A DNA stretch of 64,000 nt, taken from NCBI RefSeq assembly GCF_029871205.1, contig NZ_SSOJ01000163.1, forward strand, positions 45,140 to 109,139, in the 5' to 3' direction. The notes under the pieces were generated by a model, which saw only the letters and a program-made list of their open reading frames with translations, had not been told where the DNA came from and searched no databases. Origin of the DNA: Pseudomonas sp. BN417 (GTDB lineage Bacteria > Pseudomonadota > Gammaproteobacteria > Pseudomonadales > Pseudomonadaceae). Positions 51,288 through 59,759 of this stretch are shown here, one piece after another (the stretch's first letter is position 1; each line of letters begins with the position of its first letter). A program made the position numbers and the translations under genes.

Positions 51288-51350
51288 GTAGGAGCGAGCT
51301 TGCTCGCGAAAGGTCGCGCTCGGGCTGTTCGCGAGCAAGCTCGCTCCTAC
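51288..51350. repeat. Pseudomonas REP pair (perfect 23-bp inverted repeat)
   Basis: The arms at 51288-51310 and 51328-51350 are exact reverse complements, starting GTAGGAGCGAGCTTGCTCGC, with a 17-base spacer. This is the classic repetitive extragenic palindrome of the P. fluorescens/putida and related groups. It may also end transcription of the small gene upstream. Confidence 0.9.
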
Positions 51351-51398
51351 GGTCTAGAGTTGAGCCCTGCACGGGCGTCATGTTTCGAACGCGGATCC

Positions 51399-52108
51399 TT
51401 ACCCAGGCGAATTCATCCGTTGCGCCAGCAACTGGCGCCGCCGGGCTCCGGGCGTCATCGCGAACCAGCGTCGGCAGGCGCGGTTGAACACGCTCTGCTC
51501 GCTGTAGCCGAGCATGCCGGCGATCTGCGCCATGGGGATGTCGCGCTCGGCCAGGTAGAAATCGGCACGATCGCGGCGAATGCCTTCCACCAGGTCGTCG
51601 AACCGCCAGCCCAGTTCGGCGAGCCGGCGCTGCAGCGCCCGTTCGTGCAGACCTATCTGCTCGGCGATCAGTGGCAGGCGGCATTGCTGGGTCGGCAGCA
51701 TGCGCAACACCAGGCGCTGGACCTGGTCCACCAGGTCGGACGAGCTCTGTAGATTGAAATGGCTGAGGTACTGCACCAGGGCTCGCTGCAGTCCAGATCG
51801 AGCTGGACCCCGGAGCTGTGGTAGCTGATGAAGCGGACGATCTCCGCCAGCGCGTGCCCGGCGGTCACCGCATTGCGGGCGATCACGGCGATCGGGCCGA
51901 GCACATTCAGGTTCTGCTACTCGGCCATGCGCAGGCCGAAGTCGGCGCAGTCCAGCTCCTGGGCCGCGTATTCCAGCAGCCCGACCAGGGAGCGCAGCGG
52001 CACCCTGGCGTCCTCGTCGTCGAGCAGTTCCGGGCGGACGCGAAAGCGCTCCAGGAACGGGACAGGGTCGCGCCCGAGCTTGCCGACCAGCTCGCGGAAG
52101 CCGGCGAT
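51399..52108 (-). pseudogene. AraC-family regulator, decayed (deletion, stop codon and frameshift)
   Basis: The N-terminal ligand-binding region continues in frame from the DUF1302 remnant (AGFRELVGKLGRDPVPFL to CADFGLRMAE), then meets a TAG at 51917-51919. The reading resumes in the same frame (QNLNVLGPIAVIARNAVTAG, LAEIVRFISYHSSGVQLDL). A frameshift near 51790 leads into the intact C-terminal AraC DNA-binding part (LVQYLSHFNLQSSSDL, ADFYLAERDIPMAQIAGMLG, YSEQSVFNRACRRWF). The N-terminal start of the regulator is missing. It is clearly a dead gene. Confidence 0.85.
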
Positions 52109-52846
52109 CACGTCCGGCTGGGCGAAGAAGGTGCCGCAGTTGTCGACAACGGTCTGGTCCCACTCCAGCTGGTAGAAGGCTTCGGCGGAGAGGTTGTCGG
52201 TCAGGCTCTGCGACACATAGAACATGTTGACCGGGATCAGGCCTTCCTTGAGCTCGGCGCCCGGACGGCGGAAGGCGGACACGTCGATCGGGTTGATCGA
52301 GTTGATGCTGTTGCCGATGAAGGTGCTTTCACCCCAGCTCACGACCTGCTTGCCCAGGCGCACGCTGCCCGGCAGGTCGGCTATTTGATAGTTGTGGTAG
52401 ACGAAGGCGTCGAGCAGCTCGGCGCCGGAGGACTTGGCGCCTTCCTTGCGGCCGCTGTCGTCGATGTCCTTGAACAGGCGGCTCTCGTCCTTCAGCTCGA
52501 AGTCGTACCAGTACTTGCCACGGACGAAGACACCGGTGTCGCCGTACTTGAGCTCGAGGTCGTGGATGCCCTTGAAGATCTTCGAGAAGGTCTCGCCCTT
52601 CTTGAAGTTCAGACGCGAGTCGTCGGAGGTCTGCGACAGGCCATCGCCACCGTTGTTCACCCCGATCAGGTCCTTGTCGGCCCCGCGCATGGACCAGTTG
52701 GCCCCCACGGACAGCGAGGAGTCGAACTGCCCCTCGATTTCACCGACGTTGAAGTTCACCGCTTCGGCCGGAGCCGCGATACAGAACGCGATGGCCATGG
52801 CCAGCGCATGAGGACGGAAAGCGTTGAGGGCTATTTTTGTTGTCAT
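52109..52846 (-). pseudogene. DUF1302-family protein, 3' part deleted and fused to an AraC gene
   Basis: About 246 residues of a DUF1302 exported protein are intact: a signal peptide (MTTKIALNAFRPHALAMAIA...AEAVNF), then FDSSLSVGANWSMRGADKDLIG, KYGDTGVFVRGKYWYDFEL and FYVSQSLTDNLSAEAFYQLEW. It breaks at CGTFFAQPDV, where the normal family continues with a cysteine-containing loop, and reads directly into the AraC regulator. The full family is about 550-650 residues. These proteins usually sit beside DUF1329 and an AraC regulator; the deletion removed the material between. Confidence 0.85.
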
Positions 52847-53156
52847 TTGGCCTTTCCCAGGTGGACTACTGCTCGGTGGCCAAAGCTAATCAATCCCCTC
52901 CGCGGCGGTAACGGACGAAGTAGTGATTTTAAGAGTCATCCCCAAGAGTGACGTCGAGGGCCCCGGAGAGGGACCACGGCCAGTTCCACGATCGCCTGGC
53001 GACGGCCGGCAGGCGGCAAGCGTTCCCGGGCGCCGAATACCCGGCAGCTGTTTCCACCGGTAGCAGTCGGCCATACCAGGGAGAGTCGGATTCCGTGCGG
53101 TGCCCCTTGCAGAATGATCTATACCCAATAGGCAACGATCCGGGATGGAGTCGTCG
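52847..53156. other. Intergenic region upstream of the PotE-like gene
   Basis: The region is 310 bases with no supported gene. It should hold the promoter of the antiporter/solute-binding pair. No operator or terminator was recognised with confidence. Confidence 0.4.
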
Positions 53157-54515
53157 ATGGCTGAGTCAGACAAGAAGATGACCCTCACCGGGCTGACCAC
53201 CCTGGTGGCGGTGAACATGATGGGCTCAGGCATCATCATGCTGCCCACCAACATGGCCCAGCTCGGTGCCGTATCACTGCTGTCCTGGATCTTCACCGCT
53301 ATCGGCTCCATGGCCATCGCCTACTGCTTCGCCCAGTGCGGCATCTTCTGCACACGATCCGGCGGCTTGTCCGCCTATACCGAAGAGGCGCACGCGAAGT
53401 CCGGGTTCTTCCTCTGCTCCTACCTGTACTTCATCTCGCTGGCCATCGCCAATGTCGCCGTCGCCATTTCCGCGGTGGGTTACATGACCGCGTTCATTCC
53501 CTGGCTCGGCAGCGGCGCGATTCCGCTGTGCGTCGGCACCATCGGCCTGATCTGGCTGACCATCCTGGCCAACTTCGGCGGCCCGAGCGCTACCGGCAGG
53601 ATCGGCGCGATAACCGTATGGGGCGTGATCATTCCGGTGGCGGGCCTGAGCCTGATCGGCTGGTTCTGGTTCGACCCGGCCATCCTTATCGCGGCCTGGA
53701 ACCCGAACGAGCTGCCGGTTTCGGAGGCCATCGCCAAGACCATTCCCCTGACCCTCTGGGCGTTCCTCGGCATGGAATCCGCGGCGCAAGCCACCGATGC
53801 GGTGGAAAATCCCAAGCGCAACGTGCCGCTGGCCTGCCTCTTCGGGACCCTGGGCGCCGCAGTGGTGTACGTGCTGTCGACCACGGTGATCCAGGGCATA
53901 GTCCCCAATGCCGAGCTGGCCAACTCCTCGGCGCCGTTCGCCTATGTCTACGCGCAGATGTTCAACCCCACCATCGGCAACATCATCATGGCCCTGGCGG
54001 TAATGGCCTGCATCGGCTCCCTGCTGGGCTGGCAGTTCACCCTGGCGCAAACGGCCAAGATGACTGCCGACCAGGACATGTTCCCAGACCTGTTCAGCAA
54101 GGCCAGTCGCCTGGGCGCACCGATCTTCGGCATGATCGTCTGCGGCATATTGCAGACACTGATGGCCTTGTCGACCATCTCGCCGAACGCCAGCGAACAG
54201 TTCGGCAAACTGGTCAGCCTGGCCGCGGTGACCAACCTGATCCCCTACGTCACGGCGCTGACCGGGCTCCTGGTGATCATGTACAAGGCCGGGGTCGGCC
54301 CGGTGATCTACACCCGCAATACCCTGGTACTGGTGGTGGCTCTGTGCTACTCGTTCTACGCCCTCTACGCCTGCGGCATGGAAGCCGTGTTCGGCGGCAC
54401 CCTGGTGCTGGCGGTCGGCTACCTGTTCTATGGCGTCATCGCCAAGCGCTTTGCCAGTGAAACACGAGCTGGTCCGGGAAGCGATGGCACGTCCTCGCCT
54501 GAAAAGACAGCCTGA
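53157..54515 (+). CDS. potE: PotE-like putrescine/ornithine (or cadaverine) APC antiporter
   Basis: This 452-residue inner-membrane protein has 12 predicted helices. The PotE/CadB signatures are present: LVAVNMMGSGIIMLPTNMAQLG (about 15-36), SGGLSAYTEEA, ISAVGYMTAF, and FLGMESAAQATDAVENPKRNVP. These closely follow E. coli PotE by memory. ATG 53157 has GGAG 6 bases upstream. PotE normally works with an inducible ornithine decarboxylase (SpeF), which is absent here. Instead the next gene, 15 bases downstream, is a solute-binding protein, so it may act in amine or amino-acid exchange. Confidence 0.85.
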   Translation: MAESDKKMTLTGLTTLVAVNMMGSGIIMLPTNMAQLGAVSLLSWIFTAIGSMAIAYCFAQCGIFCTRSGGLSAYTEEAHAKSGFFLCSYLYFISLAIANVAVAISAVGYMTAFIPWLGSGAIPLCVGTIGLIWLTILANFGGPSATGRIGAITVWGVIIPVAGLSLIGWFWFDPAILIAAWNPNELPVSEAIAKTIPLTLWAFLGMESAAQATDAVENPKRNVPLACLFGTLGAAVVYVLSTTVIQGIVPNAELANSSAPFAYVYAQMFNPTIGNIIMALAVMACIGSLLGWQFTLAQTAKMTADQDMFPDLFSKASRLGAPIFGMIVCGILQTLMALSTISPNASEQFGKLVSLAAVTNLIPYVTALTGLLVIMYKAGVGPVIYTRNTLVLVVALCYSFYALYACGMEAVFGGTLVLAVGYLFYGVIAKRFASETRAGPGSDGTSSPEKTA

Positions 54516-54530
54516 TGCAGGGAACAGGAC

Positions 54531-55436
54531 ATGAACGCACGCTCGCCATCCGCCATTCGCATGTTGCTCACCGGCGCGCTCGCCCTTCTGCCATGGCTGG
54601 CGGGCGCCGACACCTTGGAGCGGGTACGCAGCACCAATGCGCTCACCCTCGGTTATGTGCAGGATTTCGCGCCCTTCAGCAGCCTGGAAGGCGACAAACC
54701 CGTTGGCTATGCCATGGCGCTGTGCCTGAAGATCGCCGACCGCCTGAAGGAGGACCTGGACCTGCCCAACCTGCAGGTGCGCTATCGGGCCGTGACGCTC
54801 GACAGTGAGGTGAGTGCCGTCAGCTCGGGAGAAGTCGACATTGTCTGCACGCCGACGCCAGCGACGCTGGAAAACCGCAAGCGCGTGAGCTATTCCATCC
54901 CTGTCTACACTGCGGGCCTCTCGGCCGTGGTGCGCCGCGACGCCCCTGAATCCCTGTTACGAGCGCTCAATGGCGAGGAAGTGCATAGCGGGCCGACCTG
55001 GCGCGCGACCGTCAACCGCGGGCTGGCCAACCAGACCATCGCCGTCCTCGCAGGCGGCGTCAGCGAGGACTGGGTACGCAACAAGATGAAGATGCTCGGC
55101 GTGCTGACCACGCTGGTTACGGTCGACAGTATCGCCGCCGGCGTGGATGCGGTCGCCGGGGGGAAGGCCGGTACCTTTATTTCCGAACGCATGCTCCTGC
55201 AACACCAGGTGGACAAGAGCAAGGACGCCGCCGACCTGATGGTGGTGCCCCGCCTCTTCGAGTTCGCCCCGGCGTCAATGATCGTCACACGTGGCGACGA
55301 AGACTTCCGTCTGCTGGTGGACACCGTCCTGAGCGAAATGTACCGCTCCGGCGAGATCGAAAAAGCCTATGCCACCTACCTGGGAGGCGCTCGCGGCACG
55401 TCCAGGCTGCTGTTCAAGGTCTATGGATTGCCCTGA
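54531..55436 (+). CDS. Periplasmic solute-binding protein (family 3-like, amino-acid type)
   Basis: This 301-residue protein has a signal peptide (about 1-26, cut after LAGA). The SBP_bac_3 fold shows as LTLGYVQDFAPFSSLEGDKPVGYAMALCLKIADRL, SGEVDIVCTPTPATLENRK and VSYSIPVYTAGLSAVV. AGGGAACAGGA lies just before the ATG. No permease or ATPase subunits follow, so it is an orphan binding protein paired with the PotE-like antiporter. It may sense or deliver a ligand, or serve another transporter elsewhere. The pairing is unusual. Confidence 0.85.
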   Translation: MNARSPSAIRMLLTGALALLPWLAGADTLERVRSTNALTLGYVQDFAPFSSLEGDKPVGYAMALCLKIADRLKEDLDLPNLQVRYRAVTLDSEVSAVSSGEVDIVCTPTPATLENRKRVSYSIPVYTAGLSAVVRRDAPESLLRALNGEEVHSGPTWRATVNRGLANQTIAVLAGGVSEDWVRNKMKMLGVLTTLVTVDSIAAGVDAVAGGKAGTFISERMLLQHQVDKSKDAADLMVVPRLFEFAPASMIVTRGDEDFRLLVDTVLSEMYRSGEIEKAYATYLGGARGTSRLLFKVYGLP

Positions 55437-55607
55437 GACCTCGCCGCGGCCATGGCTCGAACGATACCGCTGCTAGACTTCAGCGCACGGGCCGGAGCAC
55501 CGCAGATCAAGGCGGTAATGACGATTTTTAATTTCCATCATTGGACCTGAGGCCATCAGCATTCCGCTTTTTCCATATCCATGGATCACCGTTGAGGGAA
55601 GGATTTC

Positions 55608-55976
55608 ATGCTCGATTACTTCGCCCTGGGCTTGCTGTTTTTCGTCGGGATAGTGTTGTTCTACGGGATCATCGTGCTGCACGACATCCCCTACGAGATC
55701 GCCGTGCACCGCAACCACCCGCACCAGGATGCGATCCATGCCACCGGCTGGGTCAGCCTGTTCACCCTGCACGCGCTCTGGCCCTTCCTGTGGATCTGGG
55801 CCATGGCCTATCGCGAGGACCGGGGTTGGGGCTTCAGTGACGGCAAGCCTGCGCAGGTCCATGTAGCCCACCTCGAACAACAGATGGCGGAAGTCCTCCA
55901 GCGCCTGGAGCGGCTCGAAGGCCAGCGGGGCACCCCGCAACCGCCGGCGCCTCCGGCCCGGGAAGAGGACGTCTGA
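55608..55976 (+). CDS. DUF3302 (YiaW-like) inner-membrane protein
   Basis: This 122-residue protein has two predicted helices (about 4-24 and 47-68). The motif HDIPYEIAVHRNHPHQDAIHATGWVSLFTLHALWP is characteristic of YiaW. The C-terminal tail has a coiled-coil (HVAHLEQQMAEVLQRLERLE) and a Pro-rich end. It begins the block with the HlyD-type gene 2 bases downstream, the same order as E. coli yiaW-yiaV. The role is unknown; it is usually the partner of an adaptor protein. Confidence 0.87.
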   Translation: MLDYFALGLLFFVGIVLFYGIIVLHDIPYEIAVHRNHPHQDAIHATGWVSLFTLHALWPFLWIWAMAYREDRGWGFSDGKPAQVHVAHLEQQMAEVLQRLERLEGQRGTPQPPAPPAREEDV

Positions 55977-55978
55977 CC

Positions 55979-56938
55979 ATGGATCTCCTGCTTATCCTTA
56001 CCTACACGGCCCTCTGCGTCGCCATCTTCAAGATCTTCCGCATCCCGCTGAACAAATGGTCGGTGCCCACCGCCGTGCTCGGCGGGGTGGTGCTGATCGG
56101 CGCGCTGATCTTCACCATGAACTACAACCACCCCTACTCGGAGGTAGCCCGCAGCTACTTCGTCTCGGTTCCGGTGATTCCGGTGGTGACCGGCCAGGTG
56201 ATAGATGTGCCGGTACAGGGCAACCAACCGCTGGAAAAGGGCGACGTCCTGTTCCGCATCGACCCGACGCCCTTCGAGAACCGGGTCAATTCCCTCAAGG
56301 CCCAGCTGGTGTCGGCCAAGGCCGACCAGTTCCGCGCCCGCGAGCTGGCCGCGCGTAACGTCGGCAATCGAAGGGATGTGGACATCACCACGGCACGGGT
56401 GGATGACCTGCAGGCGCAACAGAACATCGCCCAGTTCGAACTGGACCACACCGTGGTGCGGGCGCCAAGCAAGGGCTTCGTCACCCATGTCTCGCTGCGC
56501 CCCGGGATGATGGCGACCAGGTTGCCATTACGCCCCTCGATGGTTTTCATTCCGGACGAAGGCCACTACTTCACCGCCTGGATGCGGCAGAACAGCCAAC
56601 TGCGCCTGACTCCCGGTGACGAGGCCGAGGTGGCCTTCGACGGCATTCCCGGCAAGGTCTTCAGCGGCAAGGTGAAACAAGTGATCGGGGTGATCGGCGA
56701 AGGCCAGGTACAGCCTTCCGGCACCCTGCTCAGCTACACGGGCTCGCCACCGCCAGGCCGGGTGCCGGTGATCATCGAGATCACCGACCCCGCCTTCGAG
56801 CCCTACAGCAAGCTGATGCCGGGCGGCGCCTACGGCCAGGCGGCGCTCTACAGCAAGCATTTCCACCATGTCGCGGTGATGCGCAAGATCCTCCTGCGCA
56901 TGGCGGCCTGGATGAACTACATCTTCCCGTTCCACTGA
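55979..56938 (+). CDS. HlyD-family membrane fusion protein (YiaV-like)
   Basis: This 319-residue adaptor has an N-terminal membrane helix pair (about 4-55). A biotinyl-lipoyl-like and hairpin region follows: VTGQVIDVPVQGNQPLEKGDVLFRID, then ARELAARNVGNRRDVDITTARVDDLQAQQNIAQFELDHTVVRAP. The beta-barrel part ends in RMAAWMNYIFPFH. It follows the YiaW-like gene by 2 bases. It would link an inner-membrane pump to an outer-membrane channel; no pump is directly adjacent. Confidence 0.9.
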   Translation: MDLLLILTYTALCVAIFKIFRIPLNKWSVPTAVLGGVVLIGALIFTMNYNHPYSEVARSYFVSVPVIPVVTGQVIDVPVQGNQPLEKGDVLFRIDPTPFENRVNSLKAQLVSAKADQFRARELAARNVGNRRDVDITTARVDDLQAQQNIAQFELDHTVVRAPSKGFVTHVSLRPGMMATRLPLRPSMVFIPDEGHYFTAWMRQNSQLRLTPGDEAEVAFDGIPGKVFSGKVKQVIGVIGEGQVQPSGTLLSYTGSPPPGRVPVIIEITDPAFEPYSKLMPGGAYGQAALYSKHFHHVAVMRKILLRMAAWMNYIFPFH

Positions 56939-57088
56939 CTGTCGCGGTCGAACACGGGCGGCCTGGCCGAAACCTTCCAGGCCGTCCCCGCGGGCGGACA
57001 CCGCCGTGATCCCTACGGCGGTTCCAGGCCCGCCATACAACAATCGCGTTCCCTCTGCCTGCCTGGTCGCATCACAAGGAGAAGCCAG

Positions 57089-58192
57089 ATGTCACCCACC
57101 CCCCTCACGGAACGAATGCTGTCCCGTGGCCTGCTCGATGTCCTGATCCGTGCCGGACTTATCGCAGTGCTGGTCATCTTCTGCTTCCAGATCTTCAACC
57201 CTTTCCTCAACCTGATGCTCTGGTCGGTGATCCTGGCCATCACCCTCTATCCCCTGCACCGCCTGCTGAAGGCCAGGCTGGGCGACAGCGACGGCCGCGC
57301 GGCGACCCTGATCGTGGTGGTCGCGCTGATCATCCTGATGGTGCCGGCCTACCTGCTGGTCGATTCGATGGCCGAGTCCGTGGAGCATGCCCTGACCGTC
57401 GTCAAGGAAGGCAGTCTCCACATCCCGCCGCCGACCGAGAAGGTGGCCACCTTGCCGCTGGTGGGGCCGACCCTGCACGATTTCTGGCTGCAGGCTTCCA
57501 CCGACCTGACCAGCCTGCTGCGCAAGGTCCTGCCCCATCTGAAAGACGTCAGCCTGAACCTGCTGGGCAAGCTTGCGGGTGTCGGCGTCGGCTTCCTGAT
57601 GTTCGTCGCCGCCCTGATTATCGCCGGCGTCATCATGGCCTACGGCGACAATGGCAGCCGCAGTGCAGTACAGATCGCCACGCGCATCTCCGGCCCGGAC
57701 AGGGGACCGAAGATCGCCGTGCTCTGCACGGCCACCATCCGCGCCGTGGCCCAGGGCGTGGTCGGCATCGCCTTCATCCAGATGCTGCTGGTCGGCGTCG
57801 GCTTCGTCGCCATGGGGATTCCGGGCGCCGGCCTGTTGGCCCTGGCCGCCCTGCTGCTGGGCATCATGCAGCTGCCGGTCGTGCTGATTTCGCTGCCGGT
57901 GATCGGCTACGTCTTTGCCACCGAAGGCACGACCGCAGCGAGCATCATCTTCGCCATCTACAGCCTCGTCGCCGGCATGTCCGACAACGTGCTGAAACCG
58001 CTGCTGCTCGGCCGCGGGGTGGACGTACCCATGCCGGTGATCCTCATCGGCGCCCTGGGCGGCATGGTCACCAGCGGCTTCATCGGCCTGTTCATCGGCC
58101 CGGTGGTGCTGGCGGTCGGCTATCAGCTGTTCTGGCAGTGGGTGGAAAACCCGCAGGAGGACGTGCAGCCCGACCAACCGCCGCAGACCTGA
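57089..58192 (+). CDS. AI-2E family (YdiK/PerM-type) transporter
   Basis: This 367-residue membrane protein has about eight helices. An N-terminal pair (about 15-55, with FNPFLNLMLWSVILAITLYPLH) is followed by a periplasmic-like region (100-170). The C-terminal block has GIPGAGLLALAALLLGIMQLPV and DNVLKPLLLGRGVDVPMPVILIGALGGM, the family's characteristic segment. Substrates known for the family include autoinducer-2 and sodium. The gene starts 150 bases after YiaV-like and ends 16 bases before the outer-membrane factor gene, so it may belong to that operon. Confidence 0.87.
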   Translation: MSPTPLTERMLSRGLLDVLIRAGLIAVLVIFCFQIFNPFLNLMLWSVILAITLYPLHRLLKARLGDSDGRAATLIVVVALIILMVPAYLLVDSMAESVEHALTVVKEGSLHIPPPTEKVATLPLVGPTLHDFWLQASTDLTSLLRKVLPHLKDVSLNLLGKLAGVGVGFLMFVAALIIAGVIMAYGDNGSRSAVQIATRISGPDRGPKIAVLCTATIRAVAQGVVGIAFIQMLLVGVGFVAMGIPGAGLLALAALLLGIMQLPVVLISLPVIGYVFATEGTTAASIIFAIYSLVAGMSDNVLKPLLLGRGVDVPMPVILIGALGGMVTSGFIGLFIGPVVLAVGYQLFWQWVENPQEDVQPDQPPQT

Positions 58193-58208
58193 TGCAGCTG
58201 CGCAGCCC

Positions 58209-59759
58209 ATGATGTGGCGTTGCCTCGACCCTGGCCGGCTGCTCCTGCTCGGCGTGCTCGGCCTCGGCGGCTGCGTGCGCCTCGGGCCGGACTTCCAGTC
58301 ACCGGGAGAACCCTGGATAGAGCACTGGAACAGCCCCGCCCTGGAGCAGGCCGGCCTCCTCCGTCCGCAGCCGGACGATCAGCAGTGGTGGCAGGTGTTC
58401 GAGGACCCGGCGCTGGAGCGGCTGATCCTCGAGGCGGACCGCAACAACCCCGACCTGAAGATCGCCGGCCTGCGGGTGCTGGAGGCCCGCGCCCAGCTGG
58501 GCATCGCCGAGAGCGGCCGCTACCCGCAGTTCCAGCAGGCCAGCGCCGACAGCGTTTACCTCAAGCGCGACCAGTCAGGCGGGCGCAACCCGCAGGACAC
58601 CCACTTCTGGCAGCACAGCGCCGGCTTCGACATCGCCTGGGAACTGGATTTCTGGGGGCGCTTCAGCCGCGCCATCGAGTCGGCCGACGCCGCCTACTTC
58701 GCCTCCCTGGCCAATCGTGAAGACCTGCTGGTGCTGCTGCGCGCGCAAGTGGCGGATACCTACTATGCACTGCGGACCACCGAAGCTCGCCTGCGCATCG
58801 CACGGGAGAACGCACAGCTGCAGAATCGCAGCCTCGAGATCACCGAACGGCTGTTCGAGGGCGGCGAGGAAACCGAACTCGACGTGCAGCAGGCCAGGAC
58901 CCAGTACCTGGGCACCCTGAGCACCATCCCCGAGCTGGAGCGCCAGATCCTTGTCAGCCGCAACGCGCTGTCCACGCTGATCGGCCGGCCGCCAGGGCCG
59001 CTGCCTGAGCTGGGCGAGAACGAGGGGCTGATCCCGCTGGTCGACCACGCAGTGCTGCAGGACGTGCCGGCCAACCTGCTCTTGCGCCGGCCGGACGTTC
59101 GCGCCGCGGAACTCCAGGTGGCCGCCCAGTCGGCGTTGATAGGCGTGGCCGAAGCCGACCTCTACCCGTCCCTGAGCCTTCTGGGCAGCATCGTCTGGTC
59201 CACCAGCTCGCTGGACGGCGCACCGGACACCCTGGACCTGGTCGGTGGCCCCAGCCTGCGCTGGAACCTGTTCGACCATGGCCGGATCACGAACAACGTA
59301 CGGGTGCAGGACGCCCGGCTGCAGCAGTTGATAGTCGCCTACCAGGACGGTGTACGGCAGGCCGCGCGCGAGGCGGACGACGCCGCCATCGGCCTGGTCA
59401 AGTCCCTGGAACGCGACGGCATCCTCGGCGAGGCGGCGCAAGCGGCCGAGCGCTCGCTGAACCTGGCCAACTCCCAGTACCGCGAAGGCTACGCGGATTT
59501 CCAGCGCGTACTGGACGCCCAGCGCGCGCTGATCGCCCAGCAGGACGCCTACCTGGCCAACCGCGGCGCTGCGGTCAGCAACCTGATCAATCTGTACAAG
59601 GCCCTCGGCGGCGGCTGGTACAGCACCGAGCCGCTGGTCGACCCGGCCACCCGCCAGCAGATGCAGGAACGCACCGACTGGGGCGACCTGCTCGACGAAC
59701 AAAGCCCTCCGGCCCCGGGCAGCGGTCCGGACCCGCACAAGGTGAGCAACGATGAGTGA
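58209..59759 (+). CDS. Outer-membrane efflux channel lipoprotein (NodT/OprM-like)
   Basis: This 516-residue protein has a lipobox signal (LGLGGC, Cys about 21). Two OEP domains show EHWNSPALEQ, WWQVFEDPALERLILEADRNNPDLKIA, then QARTQYLGTLSTIPELERQI, VPANLLLRRPDVRAAELQVAAQ, and the second-copy VSNLINLYKALGGGW. The family forms trimeric TolC-like tunnels. The start has no strong ribosome binding site (ATGATG at 58209). It overlaps the adaptor gene by 8 bases (ATGAGTGA), indicating tight coupling. Confidence 0.92.
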   Translation: MMWRCLDPGRLLLLGVLGLGGCVRLGPDFQSPGEPWIEHWNSPALEQAGLLRPQPDDQQWWQVFEDPALERLILEADRNNPDLKIAGLRVLEARAQLGIAESGRYPQFQQASADSVYLKRDQSGGRNPQDTHFWQHSAGFDIAWELDFWGRFSRAIESADAAYFASLANREDLLVLLRAQVADTYYALRTTEARLRIARENAQLQNRSLEITERLFEGGEETELDVQQARTQYLGTLSTIPELERQILVSRNALSTLIGRPPGPLPELGENEGLIPLVDHAVLQDVPANLLLRRPDVRAAELQVAAQSALIGVAEADLYPSLSLLGSIVWSTSSLDGAPDTLDLVGGPSLRWNLFDHGRITNNVRVQDARLQQLIVAYQDGVRQAAREADDAAIGLVKSLERDGILGEAAQAAERSLNLANSQYREGYADFQRVLDAQRALIAQQDAYLANRGAAVSNLINLYKALGGGWYSTEPLVDPATRQQMQERTDWGDLLDEQSPPAPGSGPDPHKVSNDE

